8,038 nt of DNA from Paraktedonobacter sp036384215 (GCA_036384215.1 DASVMX010000306.1:1-8038), one strand, 5' to 3'. Positions 1-7,939 are shown, numbered from the stretch's first letter. The notes: generated from the letters alone by a model not told the origin. Numbers and translations: made by a program.

Positions 1-2876
1 AGGAGGAGCAGGATGGACCAGAGAGGCACGATTTCGTGGACCGCGGGAACGCTCTGGACAAGGTAGAAGGCTTCATCTCCGGCGTTCGCGGTGTCCACGC
101 CAGCCAGGGGAGAGAAGATAAAAGCGGGCAGGATGAGCCAGGCGAAGACCAGGCCCAGGATGCTGCCCAGGACGAGGGCGCTGCCATAGACGATGCCCTG
201 TTCCCAGAGCAGTACGCTGGCGATCTGGCGGGGTTTGCTGCCCAGAGCGCGTAAGACCGCGAAGTCTCCGCGCCTGCCGCGCGCGTTGAGCCATGAAACC
301 AGCAAGTTGCCCAGCAGACCCAGCAAGAGCGCTACCGCGGCCCCGATCAAGAGGATACCGTTCAGCGCGGCGTAGAGGGGGTCGCTGCTCAGCACTGAGT
401 CCAACGCGCGCCGGTCTACGGGATTATCCAGGACATTCGCGCCAGTCAGCCAGGTATGGTGTATATCGGGCTGAAGGGTCTGGCTGGCACTGGTGCGCAG
501 CCAGACCCTGGTGGGAATGACTGTTTCCTGGTTGATGGCCAGCGCGACCACGCTCGCGGTCTGGTAATCAATCAACACTCCCCCGTGCGAAATAGAGGCG
601 TCAGGACCGGCTCTGCTCGCGCTATCGTAGACCGTGGGAATGAAGTGGACAATCGCCACGACGCGATAGTCCAGCGGGCCGTGGAAGTCCTTAAGCACGA
701 ATTGCTGGCCGACGCTCAGATTGAGTGAACTGGCTGCCGCGTCATCGATGATCGCGGGGATGACATTTTTCCGCGCGGCCTCGGCCCGCCGGGCCGTTAA
801 TTCGCGAGTGAGCGCGGCAATGGGCTGTTCACCATCCTCAGGAGTCCAGTAGACTGTGCTGGCATAAGTAGAGGCATCGACCGCGCGCAGATCGATTGGC
901 ACCCCTTCACCGCTGCCGCCGGTCAGCCTCTGTGTATAACCCAGCGTGACCGAGGTGACGCCGTGCAAACCGCGATACCAGTCCATAAGATCATTCCAGG
1001 AAAGGTTTTGTTGCGAGGCGGGGATATCGCCGCTCAGGTCGCCACCCACGCGATAGGCGGTCAGGTCGCTCAGGCGCTGGTTTTGCGTCTGCGCGAAAAT
1101 GAGGGTAAACAGCGCGAAAGCCACGGCCAGCGCGAAGAGGAGAAGCACGCGCAGGGACTGGCGCGGGGCGCGGGCCATCTGCGCCAGCGCCAGCAGTTGC
1201 GCCGCGCCGCGCCTATGCGCGGCCAGGCGTTCGCCCAGGCGCAGCAGATGCGGGAAAACTCGCAGGCTGAGCAGCAGACCCCCAACCAGCAGGAAAAGCA
1301 GCTCGACCAGGGTGGTGATGGGCAGAATCAGGGCATGGGTGCGCACATCCATAACCCTCGGACTGGAGATATAGGACGAGAGGAGGAAACCGAGCAGCGC
1401 GAGCAGCGCGGCCAGAAGATCAAGATGAAAGCGGGTCCAGAGCGGCTGTTCACTACTCCGCGCGCGCTCCCGGCGCGTGCGGATCAGGGTGAGGTAGATC
1501 ACGCGCCAGATAGAGATGGCCATGGCCAGCAGGGCCAGTCCCAGCACCAGCAGATCCTGGCCCGCCAGTCCCAGCGCGATGCCCAGGCGATCTCCGGTAA
1601 TCAGCTCGCTCGCGGCCCGGTCCGCTGGCTGGAGGGTCAGACCGGCCAGTGCCTGCGCCAGGGCAATTGCCAGAAAAGGGCCAGACAAAAGTGCCAGCAG
1701 ACCCGGCCCGCTGCTTTGCCAGAAGAGTGAACCCGCGATCTGGAGCGTGCTGGCGCCCCGGCTGCGCAGGAGGAGAATGGTCCCCTGCTGGCGCTCTACC
1801 AGCAGCCCGGTTATCAAAAACACAAAGAACAATACCAGGCCGCCGATTAAAAAGGCCAGGCAGAGGATTGGCAGGCCAAGCACCGTTACGCGGTTACTGT
1901 AGTCCAGAAAGATCGCCAGCGGTCCCTGAGCGACGGTATCGACAATATACGGAAAGGCCTGGGGATTGTGCTCAAGGGCGGTGAGCGAGGCTTTGAGTTC
2001 GCTCGTCAGGTTTTCCAGGTGATTGATGTCCAGGTGCGAAAAGTCAAAGCGATAATACCAGTAGCTCTCGGATGGATTGTCGAATTGCCCGCCGTTGTTC
2101 TGCTGAAGCGCGGGCGCGGACAGCGCGGACAGCGCGTGAATCAGCGCGCCGTTGTCAACAAACACTGGCAGGCGCTGCGAGGTTTGCAAACCACGCGAGA
2201 AGATCTCTGGCGAAAAAGTCTCGCCGTGCCAGAACAAGGGCGCGTTCTTCCCACTTTCCGTGAAGACCCCGACCAGGCGCAGAGTGATGGTTTGGGCGTT
2301 TACTCGATTTGAGGCATCCAGGATATTATAGGGCACTTGCAGGTATTGTCCGACCTGCAAATGCAGAGCATTCAAACCAGTCGGAGTGAGCGCGAACTCG
2401 ACCACGTTGCCGGGTGCCGGCGTAGGCAAATGGCCCTGGTTCAGGATGAGATGGGACATCGCGCGCCGCGGGTCGCTTCCCACCAGGCGCAGATACTGGT
2501 CCTGACCAAGCGCCAGCGTGGGAATCTGCACTGAAAGATCCGGTGAACTGCTGACCGTTGATCCCAATGTATTCTGCAATATCTGTGTAATATCCTGTTC
2601 AGCCGCATTTAACGCTCCAGTAGAAAAGAGCGAATTGGAGGCATGAACTGCAATATACATGTTTTGCGGGTCTGCTTCCAGAGTGTGACGCAGGCCAGCG
2701 CTCTCCGCGACGCGCGCGTAGAGCGGAAGCGCGCAGACCAGCACTACGGCGGCGAGCAAGCCTGCGCTTGCGACCGCGAGCAGACGCCAGGTCTGGCGCA
2801 ATTGCCAGAGCGCCAGCATCGTCATTGACGAGAAGGGCACCCTGGACTCTCGCTTTGCCCGCGGCCTCCGCTGCAT
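1..2876 (-). CDS. Large FtsX-type ABC transporter permease (permease 2), 3' end cut by window
   Basis: Membrane subunit of an FtsX/MacB/LolC-type ABC system; substrate unknown. The frame is open from the TAA of the upstream ATPase to position 1, with 958 codons from ATG 2876. Hydrophobic segments lie near residues 31-53, 331-356, 382-412, 430-456, 484-502, 514-538, 574-594, 837-861 and 891-921, and a last one starts near 950. Extracytoplasmic domains fall at about 54-330 and 595-836. Diagnostic blocks are LVERQ (359-363), RSRGAS (371-376) and FAVLRALG (872-879). An aromatic stretch, SYWYYRFDFSHLDINHL (271-287), recurs in permease 1. Comparison with permease 1 suggests about 40 residues are missing. 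The start is uncertain: TTG 2930, ATG 2876 and ATG 2825 are all in frame and none has a good Shine-Dalgarno. ATG 2876 gives an N-terminus similar in length to permease 1. The gene is probably co-transcribed with the ATPases. Confidence 0.9.
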   Translation of the reverse strand, partial: MQRRPRAKRESRVPFSSMTMLALWQLRQTWRLLAVASAGLLAAVVLVCALPLYARVAESAGLRHTLEADPQNMYIAVHASNSLFSTGALNAAEQDITQILQNTLGSTVSSSPDLSVQIPTLALGQDQYLRLVGSDPRRAMSHLILNQGHLPTPAPGNVVEFALTPTGLNALHLQVGQYLQVPYNILDASNRVNAQTITLRLVGVFTESGKNAPLFWHGETFSPEIFSRGLQTSQRLPVFVDNGALIHALSALSAPALQQNNGGQFDNPSESYWYYRFDFSHLDINHLENLTSELKASLTALEHNPQAFPYIVDTVAQGPLAIFLDYSNRVTVLGLPILCLAFLIGGLVLFFVFLITGLLVERQQGTILLLRSRGASTLQIAGSLFWQSSGPGLLALLSGPFLAIALAQALAGLTLQPADRAASELITGDRLGIALGLAGQDLLVLGLALLAMAISIWRVIYLTLIRTRRERARSSEQPLWTRFHLDLLAALLALLGFLLSSYISSPRVMDVRTHALILPITTLVELLFLLVGGLLLSLRVFPHLLRLGERLAAHRRGAAQLLALAQMARAPRQSLRVLLLFALAVAFALFTLIFAQTQNQRLSDLTAYRVGGDLSGDIPASQQNLSWNDLMDWYRGLHGVTSVTLGYTQRLTGGSGEGVPIDLRAVDASTYASTVYWTPEDGEQPIAALTRELTARRAEAARKNVIPAIIDDAAASSLNLSVGQQFVLKDFHGPLDYRVVAIVHFIPTVYDSASRAGPDASISHGGVLIDYQTASVVALAINQETVIPTRVWLRTSASQTLQPDIHHTWLTGANVLDNPVDRRALDSVLSSDPLYAALNGILLIGAAVALLLGLLGNLLVSWLNARGRRGDFAVLRALGSKPRQIASVLLWEQGIVYGSALVLGSILGLVFAWLILPAFIFSPLAGVDTANAGDEAFYLVQSVPAVHEIVPLWSILLL

Positions 2877-2939
2877 TTTGCGGGGCACCGGAGGCTTCTT
2901 TACCGACCGGTCAAAAGGAATGACATTCAAGGTAATCGC

Positions 2940-3638
<699 letters not shown>

Positions 3639-3646
3639 GAATGTTG

Positions 3647-3655
3647 CTCTCTTTC
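3647..3655 (-). promoter_or_regulatory. Ribosome binding site of ATPase 2
   Basis: GAAAGAGAG on the minus strand ends 8 nt before ATG 3638, inside the 23-nt gap after ATPase 1. It is a moderate purine-rich site that supports the chosen start. Confidence 0.6.
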
Positions 3656-3661
3656 TTTGAA

Positions 3662-4621
3662 TTACGCGGGCTTGATAGTACTGGTGTTTTTGTTTCCGCC
3701 GTTGCCGTTGCCCGTGGGTGTTTCGAGGGGCCAGAGTTCGACGTGATCGTCCAGGATACGCACTTCGGCGCGGCCCTGGAAGCTGAGACTCTCGATGGCC
3801 TCTTTGGGTAACTGCAGGCGGCCAACACGATCGATAAGAATCGATTCACGATGCGTTTCGCTGGAGAGGCCAATCACCGCACTGGCCCTGGCTGAGTAGC
3901 CGTCGACGGTTTCCAGCGGCTCTTCGCGCCTGACGGTCTCGGTGCTGGTGCGCCCATCGCGGATGGCGATGGTGCGGTCCATGACAGCGGCGATTGCAAC
4001 ATCGTGGGTCACAGTGAGAATGGTCAGGCCGAGTTGCTGGTTGAGCGAGCGCAGCAACTGGAAAATTTCGCCCGCTGTAACCGAGTCCAGTTCGCCCGTG
4101 GGTTCGTCTGCGAGCAGCAGGGTCGGCTCGTTGGCGATGGCCACGGCAATGGCGACGCGCTGTTGTTCGCCACCTGAGAGCTGGTTCGGTTTCTTTTTCG
4201 CGCAGCCCTTGAGCCCGACCAGCTCCAGCAGTTCCTCGGCGTGACGCGAGCGTTTGCTGCTTTTGACGCCGCCCAGCAATTGTGGCAGTTCGATATTCGC
4301 CGCGGCGGTCAACTCGGTGAGCAGATTGCGTCCGCTCTGCTGCCAGACATGGCCGACAACGTGCCGGCGATAAGCAATGCGCTGGGCCTCGCTCAGTCGT
4401 GTCAGATCGTTGCTATCCACCACGCAGCGCCCCGCGCTGGGCACATCCAGCCCGCTGAGAATATTTAAAAGCGTGCTCTTCCCCGACCCGGAGGCTCCCA
4501 CAATAGCCATCATTTCGCCAGGAGCCACCTCCAGGTCCAGACCCTGTAACGCCACAACTTCAAGGTCCGCCACTTTATAAATTTTTACCAGATTATCACA
4601 AGTAACAATTGCTTCGGGCAT
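3662..4621 (-). CDS. ABC transporter ATP-binding protein with C-terminal AbrB/SpoVT-like domain (ATPase 1)
   Basis: Nucleotide-binding subunit, 319 residues, about 85 longer than a plain LolD/MacB-type ATPase. The ATPase core occupies about 1-225: Walker A GASGSGKS (42-49), Q-loop Q94, signature LSGGEQQR (148-155), Walker B LLLADE (168-173, E173), D-loop GELDS (176-180) and switch H206. A linker (about 226-258) leads to residues 261-300, which include ILIDRVGRLQLPKEA (261-275) and end VELWPLE. That pattern (D-x-x-G-R-L-x-L-P, then short strands and a closing hydrophobic strand) matches the swapped-hairpin fold of AbrB/SpoVT/MazE proteins. The last 19 residues are a Gly/Asn/Thr-rich, probably disordered tail. 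ATG 4621 has an excellent ribosome site, AAGGAG, 6 nt upstream. A terminator separates the gene from permease 1; ATPase 2 follows after 23 nt. The ATPase call is certain; the tail fold is inferred by motif. Confidence 0.95.
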   Translation of the reverse strand: MPEAIVTCDNLVKIYKVADLEVVALQGLDLEVAPGEMMAIVGASGSGKSTLLNILSGLDVPSAGRCVVDSNDLTRLSEAQRIAYRRHVVGHVWQQSGRNLLTELTAAANIELPQLLGGVKSSKRSRHAEELLELVGLKGCAKKKPNQLSGGEQQRVAIAVAIANEPTLLLADEPTGELDSVTAGEIFQLLRSLNQQLGLTILTVTHDVAIAAVMDRTIAIRDGRTSTETVRREEPLETVDGYSARASAVIGLSSETHRESILIDRVGRLQLPKEAIESLSFQGRAEVRILDDHVELWPLETPTGNGNGGNKNTSTIKPA

Positions 4622-4627
4622 TCTTTA

Positions 4628-4633
4628 CTCCTT
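4628..4633 (-). promoter_or_regulatory. Strong ribosome binding site of ATPase 1
   Basis: On the minus strand AAGGAG lies 6 nt before ATG 4621. This is the best Shine-Dalgarno match in the window and fixes the start of ATPase 1. It contrasts with permease 2, whose candidate starts have no good site. Confidence 0.85.
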
Positions 4634-4660
4634 CGCGCTGCCTTTTTCTGGATTTCTCTG

Positions 4661-4669
4661 TGCCGATGC
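4661..4669 (+). repeat. Inverted copy of part of the tandem repeat, beyond the terminator
   Basis: The plus strand reads TGCCGATGC here, the exact reverse complement of GCATCGGCA found at 4730-4738 and 4750-4758 within the two repeat units. In the minus-strand RNA either repeat could pair over 9 bp with this site, enclosing the whole terminator hairpin in a longer stem. The match is exact, but its function is inferred only. Confidence 0.55.
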
Positions 4670-4673
4670 GCCG

Positions 4674-4681
4674 ATTGTATA
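4674..4681 (-). promoter_or_regulatory. Possible weak -10 element ahead of ATPase 1
   Basis: Just past the terminator T run, the minus strand reads TATACAAT, a fair -10 hexamer. It lies 52 nt before ATG 4621. No good -35 box is found at 16-18 bp upstream, since that position falls inside the terminator stem. If the terminator is efficient, ATPase 1 needs its own promoter, and this is the best candidate in the short stretch available. Read-through is the alternative. Confidence 0.22.
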
Positions 4682-4684
4682 CCG

Positions 4685-4716
4685 AAAAAACACACCGGAG
4701 GCGCGGCTCCGGTGTG
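4685..4716 (-). terminator. Rho-independent terminator after permease 1
   Basis: Read on the minus strand, a perfect 10-bp stem (CACACCGGAG / CTCCGGTGTG, 4716-4691) closes a 6-nt CCGCGC loop and is followed directly by six T residues (4690-4685). This is the classic form of an intrinsic terminator. It lies about 60 nt past the stop of permease 1 and ends 63 nt before ATPase 1. On the plus strand the hairpin is not followed by a T run, so it should work in one direction only. It implies that much of the permease-1 transcript stops before the ATPase genes. Confidence 0.88.
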
Positions 4717-4759
4717 CAACCTCGGAGCTGCATCGGCAACCTCGGAGCTGCATCGGCAA
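4716..4759 (-). repeat. 20-bp tandem direct repeat, two exact copies plus 4 nt
   Basis: On the minus strand the unit TTGCCGATGCAGCTCCGAGG occurs twice without mismatch (4759-4740 and 4739-4720). A third copy begins (TTGC, 4719-4716) and merges into the terminator stem. The array lies wholly between the stop of permease 1 and the terminator. It could be a replication-slippage duplication, a pair of protein-binding sites, or part of an RNA structure: each unit contains GCTCCG, complementary to CGGAGC in the 5' arm of the terminator. Confidence 0.9.
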
Positions 4760-4776
4760 AGAGGCAGCAGGTCTGT

Positions 4777-7755
4777 CTAGTAATCACCTGGTAAACGCAG
4801 TGTGTTACTCAAAACGGGTCGCGAGACAAAACGCACTATCATGCCTACTATGACGATGCAGAGAGCCACCAGGATACCTGTTACCAGGGCAATCAGCACA
4901 CCCGGAATAATCGTCTGAATGGGTGGCTCATTCTGCATAATGTAAAATATACCGCTGCCCACCAGTGTATTGCCCGCTGGCGCGGTAAACACAAACACGG
5001 GCAGCACAAGGTACGAGAGCAGTATCCCAAAGACCACACCCAGCCCGATAGCGGTGGCATAAACGATGATTTGCTCATAGGTCAGAACACCGGCCATCTG
5101 TCCTGGAGCCGTGCCCAGGGCGCGCAGGACCGCGAAATTGACCATACGGTTGCGCGCGCTCAGCCAGGAGAGGATGAAGTTGCCTAGCAAGCCCAGCAAA
5201 AGGGCCGTGATTGCACAGACCAGCAGGACGCCCAGCAGCGCCTGAGAAAGCGGGTCGCTGTTCATCAGATCCTCCTGCGCGCGCAGGTCATTGAGATTCA
5301 GCAGTTGCGTGGGACCGCTGGCAAGCGCGGCGCGCACGCTTTTCAGCGCGTGCGCGTCTTTTGCGGTATTCAGCCAGACCGTGGTGGGAGTCAGCGGCGT
5401 GCTGGTTTGCATGACCTGTTGCAGCACCGACCGATAGGTTGTGAAATCGACCAGTACGCCGCCCAGCGCGACATAGTCGCTGGTGCCACTGGCGTAGGGG
5501 CTATCATTGATTGTCGGGATATGATCGACCTCGGCCACTTCGACGTAATTCACGGTCCCATTTAAATCGCTGAGTGTAAAAGGCGAGCCAGGCGAAAGGC
5601 TCAGCGTTTTCCGGGCAGCCTCGTCGACGATGGCGGGCACGACCTGCGAGCTGATGGCCGCGGCACGCTGGTCGACAAGCTGCCGCATCAGCGAGCGCAG
5701 CGACTGGCTGGAGTCCTGGCTGGTCCAGATGGCCGTGTCCGCGAAGGCGTTCGCGTCTACGGCGCGCAGCTCGATAGGCGCGTTCACCCCGCTTTGCGCT
5801 CCGCGAGTCTGAGATGTATAGCCCACGCAGGCGGATTTCACGCCAGGGATACTGGCGAACGTGGCCTCCTGCCGCGCCAGAGGTTTCATACTCAAATGTG
5901 CGTTGGCAGGATAGGCGCCGCTGAAGCTGGCTCCCACCTGGTAGGCCGCGAAGGTAGGAATGCGCTGGGACTGAGACGAACCGAAGACCAGGCTAAAGAT
6001 GCCAAACCCGACCGCCAGGGCCAGTAAGAGGGTCATGCGTAGCGGCATACGCGGTGTGTGGGACATCTGAACCATGGCCAGAAAGGAGACCGCGCCGCGC
6101 ATACGCCTGGCCAGGTGCGCGCAGCCGTCCAGGATGAGCGGGAAGACACGCAGAAATAAGAGCATTGAACCCAGCAGCAAAAAGATCGCGCCCAGCAGCG
6201 AGAGCGGTGGCAAAATCAGCACCCGCGTGCGCGCGTCCAGCACACCCGGTCCGGCAATGTATGCCGAGAGCGCGTAGCCAAGTAGCGCGATAGCCCCCAT
6301 CAGAAAATCCAGACCCACGTGCATCCAGGCCGATCCGCGTGGCGCGCGCGCCGCCTCCCAGGCGCGTGCCAGCAGGTCCGCGCGCGCCGCCCGCTGCAGG
6401 GCAAAAAACATCGCGAGAATAGAGACCGCCACCGCGGCCAGCGATGTCAGACTGAGATGGAACAACGTAGTCACCGGCTCCGCCAGTATCACATTCAGCG
6501 CCTCCTGATCGCTGGCCGAGAGCGAAAACTGCGCCAGAGAACGCGCTGTGAGCAGTGCCAGCAGCGGGCCAATGAGAAAAGCGACCAGACCAATCCCCAT
6601 GCTTTGCGCCAGCAGCGCGCTGAACACCTGGTCGCGACTGGCCCCGCGGCTGCGCCAGAGCGCAATCGCCGCCGCCTGGCGCTCCACCAACTGGCCGCTC
6701 ATCAAACTGACAAAGAACAGAATCAGACCTGCGATCAGGTAAGACAGGCTGAGCAGTGGAATACGCGCCACCGTCACCCGATCATTATAGGCATTGACCA
6801 GGTCCGAGGGGCCGCTTGATGTTGTTCTATCGATATATGGCTGCTCAATTGGCTGATCAGAGACCTCCACCAGCAGATTATTCAGGCCGGTGGATAGTTC
6901 GTCGAGGTGGTCGATATCCAGGTGAGCCAGGTCGAGGTTATAGTACCAGTAGAAGTCAATGGGATTTTCCAGGCCTGTCCCATTCTGGGAATCGCCATGG
7001 GTCATCTGCAAAGAGGCCGCGGCCAGCGCGGTAAGATAGCTGTTATTGGAGACCAGCGTGGGATAGAGCGTACCGTACTGGCCCAGAGCTTGAGGGGTAA
7101 AATCCATGCCGTGCCAGAAATTCTCGCCCGGCGCGGTCGCCTCAAAGATTCCCGTCACGCGCAGGGGCAGGGAGAAGAAGAGCTGATTCCCCAGGCCATC
7201 GAGAAAGGGCAGCGGCAGATAAAACTCCATGCCGACACGCAGATTGAGCTCAGCCGCGCTCTGAGGCGTCAGGGCGATCTCCAGGGTTCGGCCCGCGTTC
7301 TGAGGAAGATGGCCTTCCAGCACCTGAACATGCGCGCTTGCGTCGCTGACCGACCAGCCAACCAGCTTGAGCAAATGCCCCTGGTTGAGTAGAAGCGCGG
7401 GACTCTGCGCGGAAAACTGCGAACCAGCCAGAAATTGTCCGATGTTCTGCTCTACCTCCTGCTGGATCTGCTCGGCCACTTTCTCAGTAGCCGGCTGCGA
7501 AACCAGGTGCGCGATACTTTGAATAGTTACTGAAGAACTGCCCGGCGAATTTAAAGCGTCGCGCAGGCCCGCGCTCAACGCGACCTGCGAATAGAGCGGC
7601 ACCGTACAGACCAGAAGCACGGCAGCCACCATGCCAGATCCAACCACCAGCAGCAAACGCCAGCTCAGACGAATCTGCCACCACGCCAGCGTAATCACCG
7701 CTGCAGCGCGGCTGAAACCTCCGGGACGCGGCGGCCTCTGTACAGAACGTGCCAT
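4777..7755 (-). CDS. Large FtsX-type ABC transporter permease (permease 1)
   Basis: Complete 992-residue membrane subunit of an FtsX/MacB/LolC-type ABC system; substrate unknown. Hydrophobic segments lie near residues 34-54, 330-353, 382-402, 430-452, 482-502, 514-536, 574-592, 838-862, 893-920 and 950-975. Large extracytoplasmic domains fall at about 55-329 and 593-837. This is the duplicated FtsX layout, with the two permease cores at about 335-455 and 843-980. Hallmark blocks are LVERQ (356-360), RSRGAS (368-373) and FAVLRALG (874-881). I chose ATG 7755 because AAAGAGG ends 5 nt before it; an in-frame TTG at 7776 would add 7 residues but lacks a clear ribosome site. It is the first gene of the cluster, followed about 60 nt after its TAG by an intrinsic terminator. 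It presumably uses the ATPases encoded downstream, as none lies upstream in the window. Permease 2 is a paralogue. Confidence 0.95.
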   Translation of the reverse strand: MARSVQRPPRPGGFSRAAAVITLAWWQIRLSWRLLLVVGSGMVAAVLLVCTVPLYSQVALSAGLRDALNSPGSSSVTIQSIAHLVSQPATEKVAEQIQQEVEQNIGQFLAGSQFSAQSPALLLNQGHLLKLVGWSVSDASAHVQVLEGHLPQNAGRTLEIALTPQSAAELNLRVGMEFYLPLPFLDGLGNQLFFSLPLRVTGIFEATAPGENFWHGMDFTPQALGQYGTLYPTLVSNNSYLTALAAASLQMTHGDSQNGTGLENPIDFYWYYNLDLAHLDIDHLDELSTGLNNLLVEVSDQPIEQPYIDRTTSSGPSDLVNAYNDRVTVARIPLLSLSYLIAGLILFFVSLMSGQLVERQAAAIALWRSRGASRDQVFSALLAQSMGIGLVAFLIGPLLALLTARSLAQFSLSASDQEALNVILAEPVTTLFHLSLTSLAAVAVSILAMFFALQRAARADLLARAWEAARAPRGSAWMHVGLDFLMGAIALLGYALSAYIAGPGVLDARTRVLILPPLSLLGAIFLLLGSMLLFLRVFPLILDGCAHLARRMRGAVSFLAMVQMSHTPRMPLRMTLLLALAVGFGIFSLVFGSSQSQRIPTFAAYQVGASFSGAYPANAHLSMKPLARQEATFASIPGVKSACVGYTSQTRGAQSGVNAPIELRAVDANAFADTAIWTSQDSSQSLRSLMRQLVDQRAAAISSQVVPAIVDEAARKTLSLSPGSPFTLSDLNGTVNYVEVAEVDHIPTINDSPYASGTSDYVALGGVLVDFTTYRSVLQQVMQTSTPLTPTTVWLNTAKDAHALKSVRAALASGPTQLLNLNDLRAQEDLMNSDPLSQALLGVLLVCAITALLLGLLGNFILSWLSARNRMVNFAVLRALGTAPGQMAGVLTYEQIIVYATAIGLGVVFGILLSYLVLPVFVFTAPAGNTLVGSGIFYIMQNEPPIQTIIPGVLIALVTGILVALCIVIVGMIVRFVSRPVLSNTLRLPGDY

Positions 7756-7760
7756 GCCAG

Positions 7761-7767
7761 CCTCTTT
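7761..7767 (-). promoter_or_regulatory. Ribosome binding site deciding the permease 1 start
   Basis: AAAGAGG on the minus strand ends 5 nt before ATG 7755. It favours this ATG over the in-frame TTG at 7776, whose upstream bases show no comparable purine run. Confidence 0.65.
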
Positions 7768-7827
7768 CTCACTCAAAAACAGGTTTACCCGCGCGCATCA
7801 AAAAGCCTCTCTCTTGCCTGTAGACTG

Positions 7828-7840
7828 CGCGCCTGGCGCG
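7828..7840. promoter_or_regulatory. Small GC-rich dyad next to the operator-like site
   Basis: CGCGCC, a central T, then GGCGCG form a perfect 6-bp inverted repeat only 3 bp from the arm of the CACAA/TTGTG dyad. It may be a second binding site or an element of the 5' leader. GC-rich self-complementary runs are common in this DNA, so chance is quite possible. Confidence 0.3.
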
Positions 7841-7843
7841 GAT

Positions 7844-7866
7844 CTATTCACAACAATTGTGGATAG
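7844..7866. promoter_or_regulatory. Operator-like dyad upstream of permease 1
   Basis: The plus strand has CTATTCACAA (7844-7853), a 3-nt CAA spacer, then TTGTGGATAG (7857-7866). The arms are inverted copies that differ at one position (CTATtCACAA versus CTATcCACAA). It lies about 90 bp before ATG 7755, where a repressor or activator of the cluster could bind. Each arm also resembles a DnaA box (TTATNCACA) with one change in the first base. The symmetry is seen directly; the bound protein is not known. Confidence 0.45.
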
Positions 7867-7931
7867 CGCGCCCGATACAAAGTGGAACCCTTCACCCAGG
7901 TTGTTCAATAATAGTCTGCTTCCTTTCTCTA

Positions 7932-7939
7932 CTATATAG
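7932..7939 (-). promoter_or_regulatory. Possible -10 region of the cluster promoter
   Basis: CTATATAG is the most AT-rich promoter-like octamer upstream of permease 1, in an AT-rich stretch (about 7903-7975) unlike the surrounding GC-rich DNA. On the minus strand it would place transcription start near 7925, giving a leader of about 170 nt that contains both dyads. A -35 box at 16-18 bp is poor (a T run near 7956-7961). The 7756-8038 region holds no convincing gene. Confidence 0.25.

Noticed and set aside
963..1730. Long plus-strand open frame of 255 codons
   Set aside because: It lies wholly antisense to permease 2. Its product is Gln/Arg-rich low-complexity sequence without domain motifs, typical of a shadow frame opposite a GC-rich leucine/alanine-rich membrane protein.
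1..2876. Suspected frameshifted or decayed permease, because the region looks crowded with short frames
   Set aside because: Hand translation of the minus strand from 2876 to 1 gives one uninterrupted 958-codon frame with all expected permease blocks. The gene is merely cut by the window edge.
4716..4759. CRISPR-like repeat
   Set aside because: There are only two abutting 20-bp copies without spacers. It is a tandem duplication, not an array.
4596..4787. Minus-strand 63-codon open frame in the gap between permease 1 and ATPase 1
   Set aside because: It spans the repeats and the terminator and overlaps both flanking genes out of frame.
6319..6819. Plus-strand open frame of 166 codons
   Set aside because: It is antisense to permease 1 and has a Gln/Arg-rich composition with no recognisable motif.
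7756..7776. TTG 7776 as the start of permease 1
   Set aside because: It would add only 7 residues and has no purine-rich site at the right distance, whereas ATG 7755 has AAAGAGG 5 nt upstream.
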